Source: Pseudoalteromonas luteoviolacea
GTDB taxonomy: Bacteria > Pseudomonadota > Gammaproteobacteria > Enterobacterales > Alteromonadaceae
Length of the DNA stretch: 64,000 nt
Direction: 5' to 3'
Assembly: GCF_001696455.1 (NCBI RefSeq)
Contig: NZ_MAUJ01000003.1
Coordinates: 200,735-264,734 of the forward strand
Under the pieces are notes generated by a model, which made no database searches, had not been told where the DNA came from, and saw nothing but the letters and a program-made list of their open reading frames with translations. Positions within the stretch are counted from its first letter, which is position 1, and each line of letters starts with the position of its first letter. Shown one piece after another: positions 53,576 through 63,219 of the stretch. Both the position numbers and the translations under genes were made by a program.

Positions 53576-53602
53576 AAAAAGCCGCACTATGTGCGGCTTT
53601 TT
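53576..53602 (-). terminator. Intrinsic terminator of the deoBD operon
   Basis: On the minus strand GCCGCAC-ATA-GTGCGGC is followed by a run of eight T, about 100 bp after the deoD stop codon; a canonical rho-independent terminator usable in both directions. Confidence 0.88.
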
Positions 53603-53697
53603 GGGTGTGATTCGCTTTGTTTTAGGCGTGTCTCCAAAACTCTGCGATTACGTTACCAAGGAACTGTTCTAACAGCACTTTTCGTACTGCTTAAAAT

Positions 53698-54399
53698 TTA
53701 AATCGATTCAAGCGCGATTTTAACCATTTCGTTAAACGTGCTCTGACGCTCTTCAGGTGGTGTTGCCTCACCAGTGATGACGTGATCACTTACAGTGAAT
53801 AATGCCATTGCTTTTGCGCCGTATTCAGCAGCAACACCGTACATACCCGCTGTTTCCATATCAACAGCCAATACGCCTAGTTTATCTAGTTCGTTATAGA
53901 ACTCACCATCTGCTTGATAGAAAGTATCTGTTGTAAATACGTTACCCACTTTCGCTTCGATACCAAGCTTACGCGCAGCATTTACGCCACTTTCAAGCAA
54001 GCCAAAATCCGCAATAGCGGCATAGTCGTAACCACGCACTCGTGCTCTATTCACGTTAGAGTCCGTGCTTGCACCTTGTGCAAAAATCACGTCGCGAATT
54101 TTTGTATCTTGGCTGATACCACCACACGTACCAATGCGAATTAAGTTTTTAACGCCAAAGCTTACAATCAGCTCACGAGCGTAAATAGACATTGATGGAA
54201 TACCCATGCCTGAGCCCATGATACTTACAGGCTTGCCTTTGTATGTTCCCGTGAATCCAAACATGTTACGAACGTCTGTAACTTGTCGAGCATCTTCTAA
54301 AAAGTTCTCAGCAATATACTTTGCACGTAGTGGATCACCCGGCATCAATACCGTTTCAGCAAAATCACCTGGGTTTGCATTAATATGCGGAGTACTCAT
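53698..54399 (-). CDS. deoD: Purine nucleoside phosphorylase
   Basis: 233 residues, hexameric bacterial PNP type. Motifs: [30 protein letters not shown] (phosphate-binding Gly/Arg in GDPLR), [34 protein letters not shown] and the catalytic Asp of VSDHVITGE. Converts purine (deoxy)nucleosides plus phosphate to base and (deoxy)ribose-1-phosphate. Starts 17 bp after deoB. Confidence 0.97.
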   Translation of the reverse strand: MSTPHINANPGDFAETVLMPGDPLRAKYIAENFLEDARQVTDVRNMFGFTGTYKGKPVSIMGSGMGIPSMSIYARELIVSFGVKNLIRIGTCGGISQDTKIRDVIFAQGASTDSNVNRARVRGYDYAAIADFGLLESGVNAARKLGIEAKVGNVFTTDTFYQADGEFYNELDKLGVLAVDMETAGMYGVAAEYGAKAMALFTVSDHVITGEATPPEERQSTFNEMVKIALESI

Positions 54400-54416
54400 A
54401 ACATGTTTCCTTTAAC

Positions 54417-55631
54417 TTAAGCTGTAACCAACTTGTCGGCAAAGCCGTCACCATATTCTAACGCTTCAAGGTTAAACCACTGGGCAAGTGTTTGACCTAT
54501 ATCTGCGAAGCTATTTCTTTCACCTAATGGAGTATTGTTCATTCCATTACGGTATGCCAACACTGGCACATATTCTCTTGTATGATCGGTACCAGGCGCT
54601 GTTGGATCGCAACCATGGTCCGCAGTAATAATCAGCATATCGTCGTCTTGCATCTTTGCCAAAATTGTTGGCAAGTATGCATCAAATTCGGCAAGCGCTT
54701 CCGCATAACCTACCGCATTACGACGATGACCAAACTTTTCGTCAAAATCGACAAGGTTTGTAAATATCAGGCTATTATCAGGTGCAGATTCAATCACTTC
54801 GCTGGTTTTATTCAACAAGTTCATCAAGCCCGGAGCCTTGTGTTTTTGCGTAATGCCTTGGTGCGCATATATGTCTGCAATCTTACCAATGCTGATTACT
54901 TCGCCACCGCTATTAGCTAGCTTATCCAACACCGTAGGTGCTGGTGGCAATACAGAATAATCACGTCGATTTCCTGTACGAATAAAGTCGGCACTCGAAG
55001 TGCCTATAAACGGCCGCGCAATCACTCTACCTATGTTCATTTCATCAAGCAGTGCCCGTGCGATTTCACATACTTGATAAAGCTTTTCAAGGCCAAATGA
55101 TTGCTCATGAGCGGCTATTTGAAAGACGCTATCAACTGAGGTGTAACAAATTGGCTTGCCTGTTTTGACATGCTCTTCACCCAGCTGTTCTAGAATTACT
55201 GTGCCGGAGCCATAACAATTCCCTAAAATTCCAGGGATATCCGCTCTTTTACACAGCTCATCAATAAATTCTTGCGGGAAACAAGGTTGCGTATTTGGAA
55301 AATAACCCCAGTCAAATAACACCGGTACACCCGCCATTTCCCAATGACCTGAAGGCGTGTCTTTTCCGCTCGAAAGCTCTTTGGCATAACCCCAAGCCGC
55401 ATTAGGCTGCTGACGTTCAGAAACTAAGCAAGGTTCCCCCCCTGCCGCTTCACACGCATCGATTAAGCCTAGCTTGCTAAGATTCGGGATTGCTAACGCT
55501 TCACCTTTTTCCTCTTTATAAGCTTTTAAAAGATGAGCAAGTGTATTGGCGCCTACATCACCAAACTTATCTGCATCTGGCGCTGCACCCACACCAAGGC
55601 TATCTGCCATTAAAATAATTGCTCTTGCCAT
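54417..55631 (-). CDS. deoB: Phosphopentomutase
   Basis: 404 residues, alkaline-phosphatase-fold metalloenzyme. N-terminal metal ligand region [24 protein letters not shown], central TFxS-like phospho-acceptor [14 protein letters not shown] (Thr), and C-terminal [24 protein letters not shown] with Asp/His metal ligands. Converts (deoxy)ribose-1-phosphate to 5-phosphate. First gene of a deoB-deoD unit; deoC and deoA are absent from this locus. Confidence 0.97.
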   Translation of the reverse strand: MARAIILMADSLGVGAAPDADKFGDVGANTLAHLLKAYKEEKGEALAIPNLSKLGLIDACEAAGGEPCLVSERQQPNAAWGYAKELSSGKDTPSGHWEMAGVPVLFDWGYFPNTQPCFPQEFIDELCKRADIPGILGNCYGSGTVILEQLGEEHVKTGKPICYTSVDSVFQIAAHEQSFGLEKLYQVCEIARALLDEMNIGRVIARPFIGTSSADFIRTGNRRDYSVLPPAPTVLDKLANSGGEVISIGKIADIYAHQGITQKHKAPGLMNLLNKTSEVIESAPDNSLIFTNLVDFDEKFGHRRNAVGYAEALAEFDAYLPTILAKMQDDDMLIITADHGCDPTAPGTDHTREYVPVLAYRNGMNNTPLGERNSFADIGQTLAQWFNLEALEYGDGFADKLVTA

Positions 55632-55942
55632 ATATCACCTCTCATCTTTTGTCTGGGCCATATTTTATTTTTATAAAGCATTTAAGCTCCCAGAGGACGT
55701 TACTTTATTGCTACCTAAATATATCGTACAGGACATTAGTCCGCTGTCACAAAACAGTAATATAATAATCACTGTACCTATTTTACCTAAAATAAAAATC
55801 TGGTTATACCAGAGGACATAAGTCCTGTTTTGAGAACCTTAAAACATTTAAATTTGATCCTTAAGCGAGGCAAAAGAGATTAATCGTGTCTTTTTTGCTA
55901 TTGTGATCTTCCAACGTTAACAATAGCTGGGTGTGAACTTTA
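55632..55942. other. Divergent promoter region of deoBD and udk-nupC
   Basis: 311 bp AT-rich region that must carry the promoters of both nucleoside operons. I could not assign operator sites. Confidence 0.55.
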
Positions 55943-56572
55943 GTGACACGAACAATTATAGCCATAGCTGGCGCTTCTGCGTCCGGTAAGTCTCTTTTTA
56001 GTCAAACAATATATAATGAATTAGTAAATGAACTTGAGTCAGGAGCTATTGCCGTTATAGAAGAAGACGCTTACTATAAAGATCAATCGCATTTGCCGTT
56101 TGAGCACCGAACTCAAACCAATTATGACCATCCGGATGCGTTTGAGCATGCGTTGATGAAAGAGCACCTTGAGCAATTGCGAAAGGGTAAATCTGTACAA
56201 GTTCCAACTTATGATTATGCTCAACATACACGCAGTAGTGAGACACGCACGGTATACCCGGCAAAAATATTAATTGTCGAAGGGATATTACTGTTAAGCG
56301 ACCCAGCATTAATAGAAGAATTTGATATAAAGGTATTTATTGATACCCCACTTGATATTTGTTTACTACGCCGTATGCAGCGTGATATCGAGCATAGAGG
56401 CAGAAGTATCTCCTCTGTCGTAGAGCAATATCAGGCAACGGTAAGACCGATGTTTTACCAGTTTATCGAACCATCGAAGCACAATGCCGACTTGGTCGTG
56501 ACCCGTGGCGGTATGAATCGCGTTGCGATTGATATTATTAAAAGTAAAATAAAATATTTGCTGCAAGAATAA
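55943..56572 (+). CDS. udk: Uridine kinase
   Basis: 209 residues. P-loop GASASGKS (residues 10-17), nucleoside-binding [17 protein letters not shown] and the LID/recognition region [21 protein letters not shown], then [20 protein letters not shown]. Phosphorylates uridine and cytidine. Start is GTG 55943 with a poor ribosome-binding site. The transporter gene follows after 17 bp. Confidence 0.95.
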   Translation: MTRTIIAIAGASASGKSLFSQTIYNELVNELESGAIAVIEEDAYYKDQSHLPFEHRTQTNYDHPDAFEHALMKEHLEQLRKGKSVQVPTYDYAQHTRSSETRTVYPAKILIVEGILLLSDPALIEEFDIKVFIDTPLDICLLRRMQRDIEHRGRSISSVVEQYQATVRPMFYQFIEPSKHNADLVVTRGGMNRVAIDIIKSKIKYLLQE

Positions 56573-56589
56573 AACGGGAACATTTTGGC

Positions 56590-57813
56590 ATGACAACAAT
56601 AATGAGCCTAGTCGGCATGATGATGCTACTAGGTATTGCTTTCGCGGCTTCAACGAACCGCAGCGCAATTAATAAAAGAACTGTGGGAATCGCATTCCTT
56701 ATGCAGGTCGTCATTGGCGGCTTTGTATTATTTATAGAAGCGGGTAAAAACGCACTGGCTGCGATGTCATCAGCCGTGTCGTCAGTGATTGGTTATGCCA
56801 ATGACGGTATTAGCTTTTTATTTGGCCCTCTGGCTGCACAAGAGTCCATCGGATTTATATTTGCAATTCAGGTTTTACCTGTAATTGTATTTTTCTCAGC
56901 GTTGGTAGGTGTTCTATATCATCTGGGAATCATGGAATGGATAATTAAAATTTTAGGTGGTGGATTACAAAAACTACTTAAAACGTCACGACCAGAGTCT
57001 CTGTCTGCGACTGCGAATATATTCGTTGGTCAAACAGAAGCGCCTTTGATAGTGAAACCGTTTATTCCGAAAATGACACAATCAGAATTGTTTGCGGTCA
57101 TGGTGGGCGGCTTAGCCACTGTTGCAGGCTCTGTGATGGCAGGTTATGTAGCAATTGGCGTTGATCTGAAATATTTGATCGCTGCAAGCTTCATGGCGGC
57201 ACCTGGTGGCTTCTTAATGGCAAAAATGATTGTGCCAGAAACAGAGAAGACAAAAGAGAATTTAGCCGAAGTAGATAGCGGCGAAGACAAGCCTGTAAAC
57301 GTGATTGATGCAGCAGCAGCTGGTGCATCAAGCGGTATGCATTTAGCACTGAATGTAGGTGCAATGCTTTTAGCGTTTGTCGCTCTAATCGCGCTGATGA
57401 ATGGCTTGTTAGGCGGTATTGGTAGCTGGTTTAATCACCCAGAGCTAACGCTGCAAGAGATTTTGGGTTATGTCTTTGCACCTGTCGCTTGGATGATTGG
57501 TGTACCATGGGCAGAAGCCACAACGGCTGGTAGCTTTATCGGTCAAAAATTAGTAGTCAACGAATTCGTTGCTTACTTGGACTTTATGAATTATCGAGAT
57601 GGGTTAAGTCCTCATACTCAAGCAATTGTCACATTTGCGTTATGTGGATTTGCTAACCTGTCATCGATTGCAATTTTACTAGGTGGACTAGGCGGTATGG
57701 CCCCTAGTCGTCGAAAGGATATCGCACGCTTAGGGCTCAGGGCGGTTTTAGCAGGGTCAATGGCTAACCTAATGAGCGCAGCAATAGCAGGTTTTTTCCT
57801 CTCGCTAGCTTAG
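56590..57813 (+). CDS. Concentrative nucleoside transporter (NupC/CNT family)
   Basis: 407 residues, multi-spanning inner-membrane protein. CNT features: [38 protein letters not shown] (the conserved 'G-Q-T-E-A-P' substrate/Na+ motif), [29 protein letters not shown] and [19 protein letters not shown]. Imports nucleosides by symport with Na+ or H+, feeding Udk and DeoD. Length matches bacterial CNTs (~400-420). Confidence 0.94.
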   Translation: MTTIMSLVGMMMLLGIAFAASTNRSAINKRTVGIAFLMQVVIGGFVLFIEAGKNALAAMSSAVSSVIGYANDGISFLFGPLAAQESIGFIFAIQVLPVIVFFSALVGVLYHLGIMEWIIKILGGGLQKLLKTSRPESLSATANIFVGQTEAPLIVKPFIPKMTQSELFAVMVGGLATVAGSVMAGYVAIGVDLKYLIAASFMAAPGGFLMAKMIVPETEKTKENLAEVDSGEDKPVNVIDAAAAGASSGMHLALNVGAMLLAFVALIALMNGLLGGIGSWFNHPELTLQEILGYVFAPVAWMIGVPWAEATTAGSFIGQKLVVNEFVAYLDFMNYRDGLSPHTQAIVTFALCGFANLSSIAILLGGLGGMAPSRRKDIARLGLRAVLAGSMANLMSAAIAGFFLSLA

Positions 57814-58190
57814 AAACTTAACGAGATATGCCGCTTTTGCAAAACAATTGGTTGGTTACCTTAAGGGGTTAGGGTAGCCATACTAACTTGAACGATACTT
57901 CACCAAAGGGCCTATATGGCCCTTTTATCGTTTCTATCACTCACATATTCAACCCCTCACTAATGACACTGCTTAATAAGCAATTTACCTTCAATAATAA
58001 CCACCTTCTCCAAACCCAACTGGACCAACCTTTTTGAAACAACCAAGCAATATCACCATTTGATTTTACATTTGATACACAACCAAATATCATTGCATTA
58101 ATCAAAAGGGAGGAAATAGAGACAAGAGGAAGGAAAAGGCCCTCTCAAGTTGATTGCCTCCACATCAAAAAACTTATTAAGGAAAGTTAA
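57814..58190. other. Intergenic region between the nucleoside operon and a TonB receptor
   Basis: 377 bp. Holds the terminator at 57905-57925 and the receptor's promoter; ATTTGAT occurs twice near 58057-58075, of unknown meaning. Confidence 0.5.
57905..57926 (+). terminator. Terminator of the udk-nucleoside transporter operon
   Basis: AAAGGGCC-TATAT-GGCCCTTTT: an 8-bp stem ending in T residues, about 90 bp after the transporter stop codon. Confidence 0.8.
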
Positions 58191-61100
58191 GTGTCACCAA
58201 GCAACAAGCGCAGTTTGCTTGCCATATCCGTAGCCGCTGTACTAAGTGGTTCAGGATTTGCCAACGAAGATATAAGTCGCACTCAAATTGAAGACTCGAA
58301 ATCACAAGCACCCACAGCTGAAGAAAGCGAAAAAGCCGAACGTATTGTTGTAACCGGCTCCCGCATTAAGCGAGACAGCTTTTCAGTAGCAACTCCCATA
58401 GCAACACTCTCGAAAGATGCGTTGAGTGACGCGGGGTTGGGATCATTGTCTGAAATCCTCGTCGACCAAATGCCACAAATTAGTGAAGGTGCAAACAACA
58501 GTAACTCTCAAAGTAGTGTCCAAAACACCGGGCTGTCCACCGTCGACCTAAGAGAACTTGGAATAAACCGTACGCTTACATTAATCGATGGACGCCGTGT
58601 CGTTTCTAATAGCTACTCAGGTAACTATGTGAGCCTTTCAACAATTCCGACCGGCATGGTTCAAAGAGTTGAAATCATCACAGGTGGTGCGTCAGCAGCC
58701 TACGGCTCTGATGCAATTTCAGGCGTTGTAAACATTATTACGCAACAAGACAAAGAAGGTGCCTCATTTAACGTCAGAACGGGCGAAAGTACAGAAGGCG
58801 GCGGCCGAGAACTTACCTTTGATGCGGACTTTGGTACCAGCTATGCAGATGGCCAAGGCTACCTATTTATGAGTGCCTCATATGATGAGCAGTTTGGACT
58901 AGAATACTGGGATCGTGACCGGGCACAGCAACAAGATTACTGGGATTACGACGACAAACGCATGTGTAACACCATGCTCACTGCGATTTATGATGAAGAG
59001 AACAAAACGGCTTTTCAGTGTATGCGGGACATAAAGCAATCTGATTGGCGCTCTTTAAGTGACTCAATACCCGGTGGCGTATTTGATGAAGCAAGTAGCT
59101 TTAGACCTAATGCAGGCTTTTGGTATGACGGCACAACGTTAAGAGACGACTGGCAAGAAGAAAAGCACGGTATTCACTTCAATCAGTTTACCATGCTTAA
59201 AGTCCCTGACAAGGCATTCAGTGCAGCGCTCAAAACCGATTTTGAATTTGAATCTGGTACACAAGCTTATTTCCAATTTCACCTGAGCCAAAATGACTCC
59301 ACTAACTTCAAATCTCCAGAAAGTGAAGATGAATGTGATCCTATCGTCACGTACGACCCACAAAATGGTGAATTTGGTTCAGATTGTATGGGTAGAATTC
59401 CATATGATAACCCATATATGCCAGAAGCCATCCGTGCCCAAGCTAGTGAACGCGGCGTAAAATGGGACCGACTTTTTCAGGAGGTTGGTAATGTCGTCAA
59501 CAGCAATGACCGTACCACAATCCGCTCTTGGACTGGGTTAAGGGGTTATGTATGGGAAGATTGGGAGTGGGATGTTTCTCTCGGTTACGGAAAATTCACT
59601 CAAAAACAAACCCGTACAAATGAAATTATCGTAGCACACGCAAAATATGCGCTGGATGCTGAGAAACTCGACGATGGCACTATTCGCTGTAAAGATGCCG
59701 CAGCCCGTGAAGCAGGGTGTGTACCTCTCAACCTATTTGGCGAGGGGTCAATCACGCCGGAGGCCGCTGACTATCTGAGGGTTAACGCTGAAATCAACAC
59801 CGATATAAAACAAACGACGTTTGCTGCGGTGCTTACGGGGGACTTGTATACACTGCCAGCGGGTCCTATTGCATCTGCATTCGGTTTTGAATATAGAAAA
59901 GACGAACAAAGTGTTGCAACCAATGTGCCCAGAGGGGGGATCACATTTAACTACGTCCCTGACTTCTCAGGTGATGTCAGTGTATATGAAGCATTTGCAG
60001 AAGTATCGGTACCGCTATTGAATAATGCGCCTTTTGCAAAACATTTAAGTGCTGAATTTTCAGCTCGAATTGCAGATTATAGTTGGTCCACAACGGGTTT
60101 AATCCAAAGCTATAAAGCTGGTTTCATCTATGAGCCAATTGAGGGTTATTCAGTTAGGGCAAACTGGGCAAGAGCAATGCGTGCCCCGACGATTACTGAG
60201 CTAATGTCACCTCCAAGGGGGGATTATAATACCTTCAGTGACTTCTGTGATGGGGTAACGGCAACGTCAAACAATCCTGGTCATGATAATTGTCGTCAAG
60301 AGTCTGGCATTCAATCAGCGATCGCCGCAGAAGGTGTGTTTGAAGATGAAAATAACAGCTACTCTCCCAATACGGGTAATTCCGAGTTGCACGAGGAGAC
60401 AGCTGATACTTACACACTTGGCGTATCTCTCGCACCGGAGTTTATTCCCGGCCTAAGAGTTGCCATTGATTATTATGATATACAAATACAAGATGCTATC
60501 ACGGCACTGTCTAATGATGACATCATTACTTTCTGTTACAACTCAACAATTGCATATGGTAGCAACAACGAGTTTTGTAATGACATACGTCGTGATGAAG
60601 AAGGTCAAATTGTAGAAGTTCAACAGCGCCTGATCAATACTGACGAAATACGTACCAAAGGCTATGACATTGCATTGCAGTACGACTATAACATCGGTGA
60701 ATACGGGGATTTAACCTTCAAATTAGATTGGGGCCATGTTATTGAATATTCTATAAAGTCGACAGGTCCAGATGGCCAGTTTGAAGACTTTGAAGAAGGC
60801 TTCTTAGATAGAGATATTTTTGAAGACAAAGGCTCTGCGTCACTGACATGGCGAAGAAATGGCTGGCGTGTTCGTTGGAGTACACAGTATAAAGGTGCTA
60901 TTCAACGTGATAAGGACGATTATGAAAGCTGGCTCAAAGCAATGGCTAAAAACCAAGCGCGATGCAACGAGCAAGCAGATACCTGTATCACAAACCCCGA
61001 ATCACTTTGGGGCGGCGACCTCCCTTCAGTAACGACACATGGCCTAAGCATGTCTTACACCATGCCTATGAGTAATGACAGTGAATTACGCCTTTACGGA

Positions 61101-61223
61101 GGAGTAAGAAACCTCTTTGACGAACGAGGGCCATTTATCATCTTTGGACCAGGTAATTATAACAGTGCCTATGGTGGTGGCTTGGGTCGATTTGCCTTTA
61201 TTGGCGCCCAATATACTTTTTAA
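58191..61223 (+). CDS. TonB-dependent receptor
   Basis: 1010 residues, the largest receptor here. GTG start 58191 supported by AAGGAAAG 5-12 bp upstream; signal MSPSNKRSLLAISVAAVLSGSGFA. TonB-box/plug start ERIVVTGSRIKRDS; plug VDLRELGINRTLTLIDGRRVV and VEIITGGASAAYGSDAISGVVNII; long barrel with several loop cysteine pairs (MCNTML...FQCMRD; ECDPIV...SDCMG; ARCNEQADTC), ending GRFAFIGAQYTF. Belongs to the large-nutrient class; substrate unknown. Monocistronic, with a terminator 20 bp downstream. Confidence 0.92.
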   Translation: MSPSNKRSLLAISVAAVLSGSGFANEDISRTQIEDSKSQAPTAEESEKAERIVVTGSRIKRDSFSVATPIATLSKDALSDAGLGSLSEILVDQMPQISEGANNSNSQSSVQNTGLSTVDLRELGINRTLTLIDGRRVVSNSYSGNYVSLSTIPTGMVQRVEIITGGASAAYGSDAISGVVNIITQQDKEGASFNVRTGESTEGGGRELTFDADFGTSYADGQGYLFMSASYDEQFGLEYWDRDRAQQQDYWDYDDKRMCNTMLTAIYDEENKTAFQCMRDIKQSDWRSLSDSIPGGVFDEASSFRPNAGFWYDGTTLRDDWQEEKHGIHFNQFTMLKVPDKAFSAALKTDFEFESGTQAYFQFHLSQNDSTNFKSPESEDECDPIVTYDPQNGEFGSDCMGRIPYDNPYMPEAIRAQASERGVKWDRLFQEVGNVVNSNDRTTIRSWTGLRGYVWEDWEWDVSLGYGKFTQKQTRTNEIIVAHAKYALDAEKLDDGTIRCKDAAAREAGCVPLNLFGEGSITPEAADYLRVNAEINTDIKQTTFAAVLTGDLYTLPAGPIASAFGFEYRKDEQSVATNVPRGGITFNYVPDFSGDVSVYEAFAEVSVPLLNNAPFAKHLSAEFSARIADYSWSTTGLIQSYKAGFIYEPIEGYSVRANWARAMRAPTITELMSPPRGDYNTFSDFCDGVTATSNNPGHDNCRQESGIQSAIAAEGVFEDENNSYSPNTGNSELHEETADTYTLGVSLAPEFIPGLRVAIDYYDIQIQDAITALSNDDIITFCYNSTIAYGSNNEFCNDIRRDEEGQIVEVQQRLINTDEIRTKGYDIALQYDYNIGEYGDLTFKLDWGHVIEYSIKSTGPDGQFEDFEEGFLDRDIFEDKGSASLTWRRNGWRVRWSTQYKGAIQRDKDDYESWLKAMAKNQARCNEQADTCITNPESLWGGDLPSVTTHGLSMSYTMPMSNDSELRLYGGVRNLFDERGPFIIFGPGNYNSAYGGGLGRFAFIGAQYTF

Positions 61224-61243
61224 TCACTTAAAGTGACCTAATA

Positions 61244-61268
61244 TAAAGCCAGCTTACAGCTGGCTTTA
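61244..61268. terminator. Terminator between the TonB receptor and the DUF2999 gene
   Basis: Perfect 11-bp arms TAAAGCCAGCT / AGCTGGCTTTA with loop TAC, followed by TTG; usable for both convergent genes. Confidence 0.8.
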
Positions 61269-61315
61269 TTGTCTGAGATACTACTTTTCTAATATCGGTT
61301 AGGCTTCGCGCTACA

Positions 61316-61567
61316 TTATTTGTTTAACTGCGCCTTCGCCTCTTCTACTTTGGCGTAATCTAACCCTAATTCAGAAACTGCTTCTTTGATTAAACTGGGG
61401 TTTTGCATCACTAGCCCCATAAGTTGCTGCAATTTTTCAGGTGGAATCGCCAACTGCTGTACAGTTGCCATTGCCATTAATGGATTCTCTGTCAGGGCCT
61501 GAAAAACGTCCTTTATTTGCTCGTCGGAAATATTGTGCTCTTTTAGCAAAGCAATAATTGGATTCAT
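61316..61567 (-). CDS. DUF2999 family protein
   Basis: 83 residues from ATG 61567. The sequence MNPIIALLKEHNISDEQIKD, then VFQALTENPLMAMATVQQLAIPPEKLQQLMGLVMQNPSLI, matches my recollection of the DUF2999 family found in Vibrio, Shewanella and Pseudoalteromonas. Small, helical, cytoplasmic; function unknown. Confidence 0.75.
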   Translation of the reverse strand: MNPIIALLKEHNISDEQIKDVFQALTENPLMAMATVQQLAIPPEKLQQLMGLVMQNPSLIKEAVSELGLDYAKVEEAKAQLNK

Positions 61568-61677
61568 GATTAAACCTTTCAATTTTGATCCGAGTTAGTA
61601 CACAATACTGAACTCTATAAACTAAGTATGATGCCTTAGTTATTGGGACTTTAAACTTTAACTTCAAGACCTATTAA

Positions 61678-62904
61678 TTATTCAGCACTATTTTTCACTA
61701 ACAACGCGCCGTAAAAACCATCGAACTCAGAGCTAATACCAGGTAATAAGCGCAATTCACGCTCAACGGACCAGTTAGGATTGTTATCTACAAAGCGCTT
61801 CACTTGTTGTTCGTTCTCTGACGGTAGTATAGAGCAAGTCGCATAGACTAGCTTTCCGCCAACGCGACACATTTGGCTGTAACGTTGCAAAATATCTTGC
61901 TGCAATGCGATTAAATCATTCACGCTTTGCTCTTCTAGATGCCACTTGGCATCGGGGTTACGACGTAGCACACCAGTACCCGAACATGGAACATCCAATA
62001 GTACCCTATCAAACTTTTCTTTTTGCCTTTTAATAGTCTTATTATTTTGAATAAGTCGAGTTTCAATAACATGTGCACCCGCCCGTTTAGCTCGCTTTTT
62101 CAACGTATCTAGTTTGTGCTCGTGAATGTCTAGGGATAATACTCGACCTTTATTTTTGAGTAGTGCAGCTATGTGTAAGCTCTTGCCACCAGCCCCTGCA
62201 CACGCATCTACGACCTTCATGCCGGGCTTTAACTCAAGAAGCGGAACTATCTGCTGAGAACCCGCATCTTGCATTTCAAACTGGCCCGATTGAAATGCAT
62301 CAGTACGGAACAAGTATCCCATTTGCTTCACTTCAAGCGCATCGGTTACTCCTCCAACAGGTATAGCTTTAATACCTTGCTTTGACAGCGCTTTTGCGAC
62401 CGATTCAGCGTCGGCTTTTAAGCCATTCACGCGAATAAAGTTACTCGCACTTTGATTAAGCGCTTTGGCAACCGTTGGCCATTCACTTTCTAACTCTTGC
62501 TGTGCTCTCTCATGCAGCCATCGCGGCATGCTTAGTTGGATGTCCAACGGCGCATCTTCAAGCGCTTGTTGGATATCTGACGCGCAGAATGTCTCTAACT
62601 CAGGGTAGTCGGGCACTTGACCTTCTTGCAAAAATGTCAAAGCTCCCCATAAATGCCAAACATCTTCTATGGTGCAGTCGCCAATCGCATCCACTCGTGA
62701 TTTGCGTCCTGTTAGCCAACATAATTTGCGACTGAACCGGATCAAGTTGTATAGAGTTGTAACAAAGTATGCTCTTTGTTCCAATGTCCAACCACCGTTG
62801 GCAGCCAAGTGTTGTTGAATAACTTTATCAGCGTATTGCTCCAAAGTTACAGCCTGTAAGAATGCAGTATGCAAGCAATCTAGCAATTGGCGGGTTATTG
62901 TCAC
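61678..62904 (-). CDS. RsmB/NOP-family RNA (cytosine-5)-methyltransferase
   Basis: 408 residues. N-terminal NusB-like helical region, then the SAM-binding MTase: VDACAGAGGKSLHIAALL (motif I), LSLDIHEHKL, VLLDVPCSGTGVLRRNPDAKW with Cys307 (motif IV), and VYATCSILPSENEQQV with catalytic Cys357 (motif VI). Methylates cytosine-5 in rRNA or tRNA. Shorter than E. coli RsmF (479) and close to RsmB (429), but its exact target cannot be assigned. Confidence 0.92.
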   Translation of the reverse strand: MTITRQLLDCLHTAFLQAVTLEQYADKVIQQHLAANGGWTLEQRAYFVTTLYNLIRFSRKLCWLTGRKSRVDAIGDCTIEDVWHLWGALTFLQEGQVPDYPELETFCASDIQQALEDAPLDIQLSMPRWLHERAQQELESEWPTVAKALNQSASNFIRVNGLKADAESVAKALSKQGIKAIPVGGVTDALEVKQMGYLFRTDAFQSGQFEMQDAGSQQIVPLLELKPGMKVVDACAGAGGKSLHIAALLKNKGRVLSLDIHEHKLDTLKKRAKRAGAHVIETRLIQNNKTIKRQKEKFDRVLLDVPCSGTGVLRRNPDAKWHLEEQSVNDLIALQQDILQRYSQMCRVGGKLVYATCSILPSENEQQVKRFVDNNPNWSVERELRLLPGISSEFDGFYGALLVKNSAE

Positions 62905-63219
62905 GGTCGTTCTCTCTTTACAAGTTTAAGGCGCGGATTGTAACGCTTTTCATTATTTGACTCCACTTAATGCCATACATTTGGCCGGATTAAATCACAA
63001 AAATTTACATCCTGAGCATTGAGCATATTCACTTCCTTCCCTAGCATGGATGAAATAATAAAAAGATAAGTTGGGCTAACTTGGCACATTGGCACATTGG
63101 CACGAATATGCACTTGCTTACTGGCAAATATATTCAAGTGCGTAACCTAAACAGTCATGTATAGCATCGCCACTTAAATAATATACCGACTAAAAATCAA
63201 TAGGATTTTGAGGATCACG
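62905..63219. other. Intergenic region with a short tandem repeat
   Basis: 315 bp divergent promoter region. TTGGCACA is repeated almost three times at 63081-63103. No other signal is recognised. Confidence 0.5.
63081..63103 (+). repeat. 8-bp tandem repeat (TTGGCACA) x ~2.9
   Basis: Three direct copies of TTGGCAC(A) lie 117 bp upstream of the partial gene. Function unknown; could be a cluster of regulator half-sites or a slippage product. Confidence 0.8.

Noticed and set aside
54582..54920. Plus-strand ORF of 112 codons in deoB
   Set aside because: Antisense to a highly conserved enzyme gene.
63097..63115. Sigma-54 promoter candidate (TTGGCACG...TGCA)
   Set aside because: The spacing between the GG and GC elements is one base short of the required distance, and the TTGGCAC is simply the last unit of a tandem repeat.
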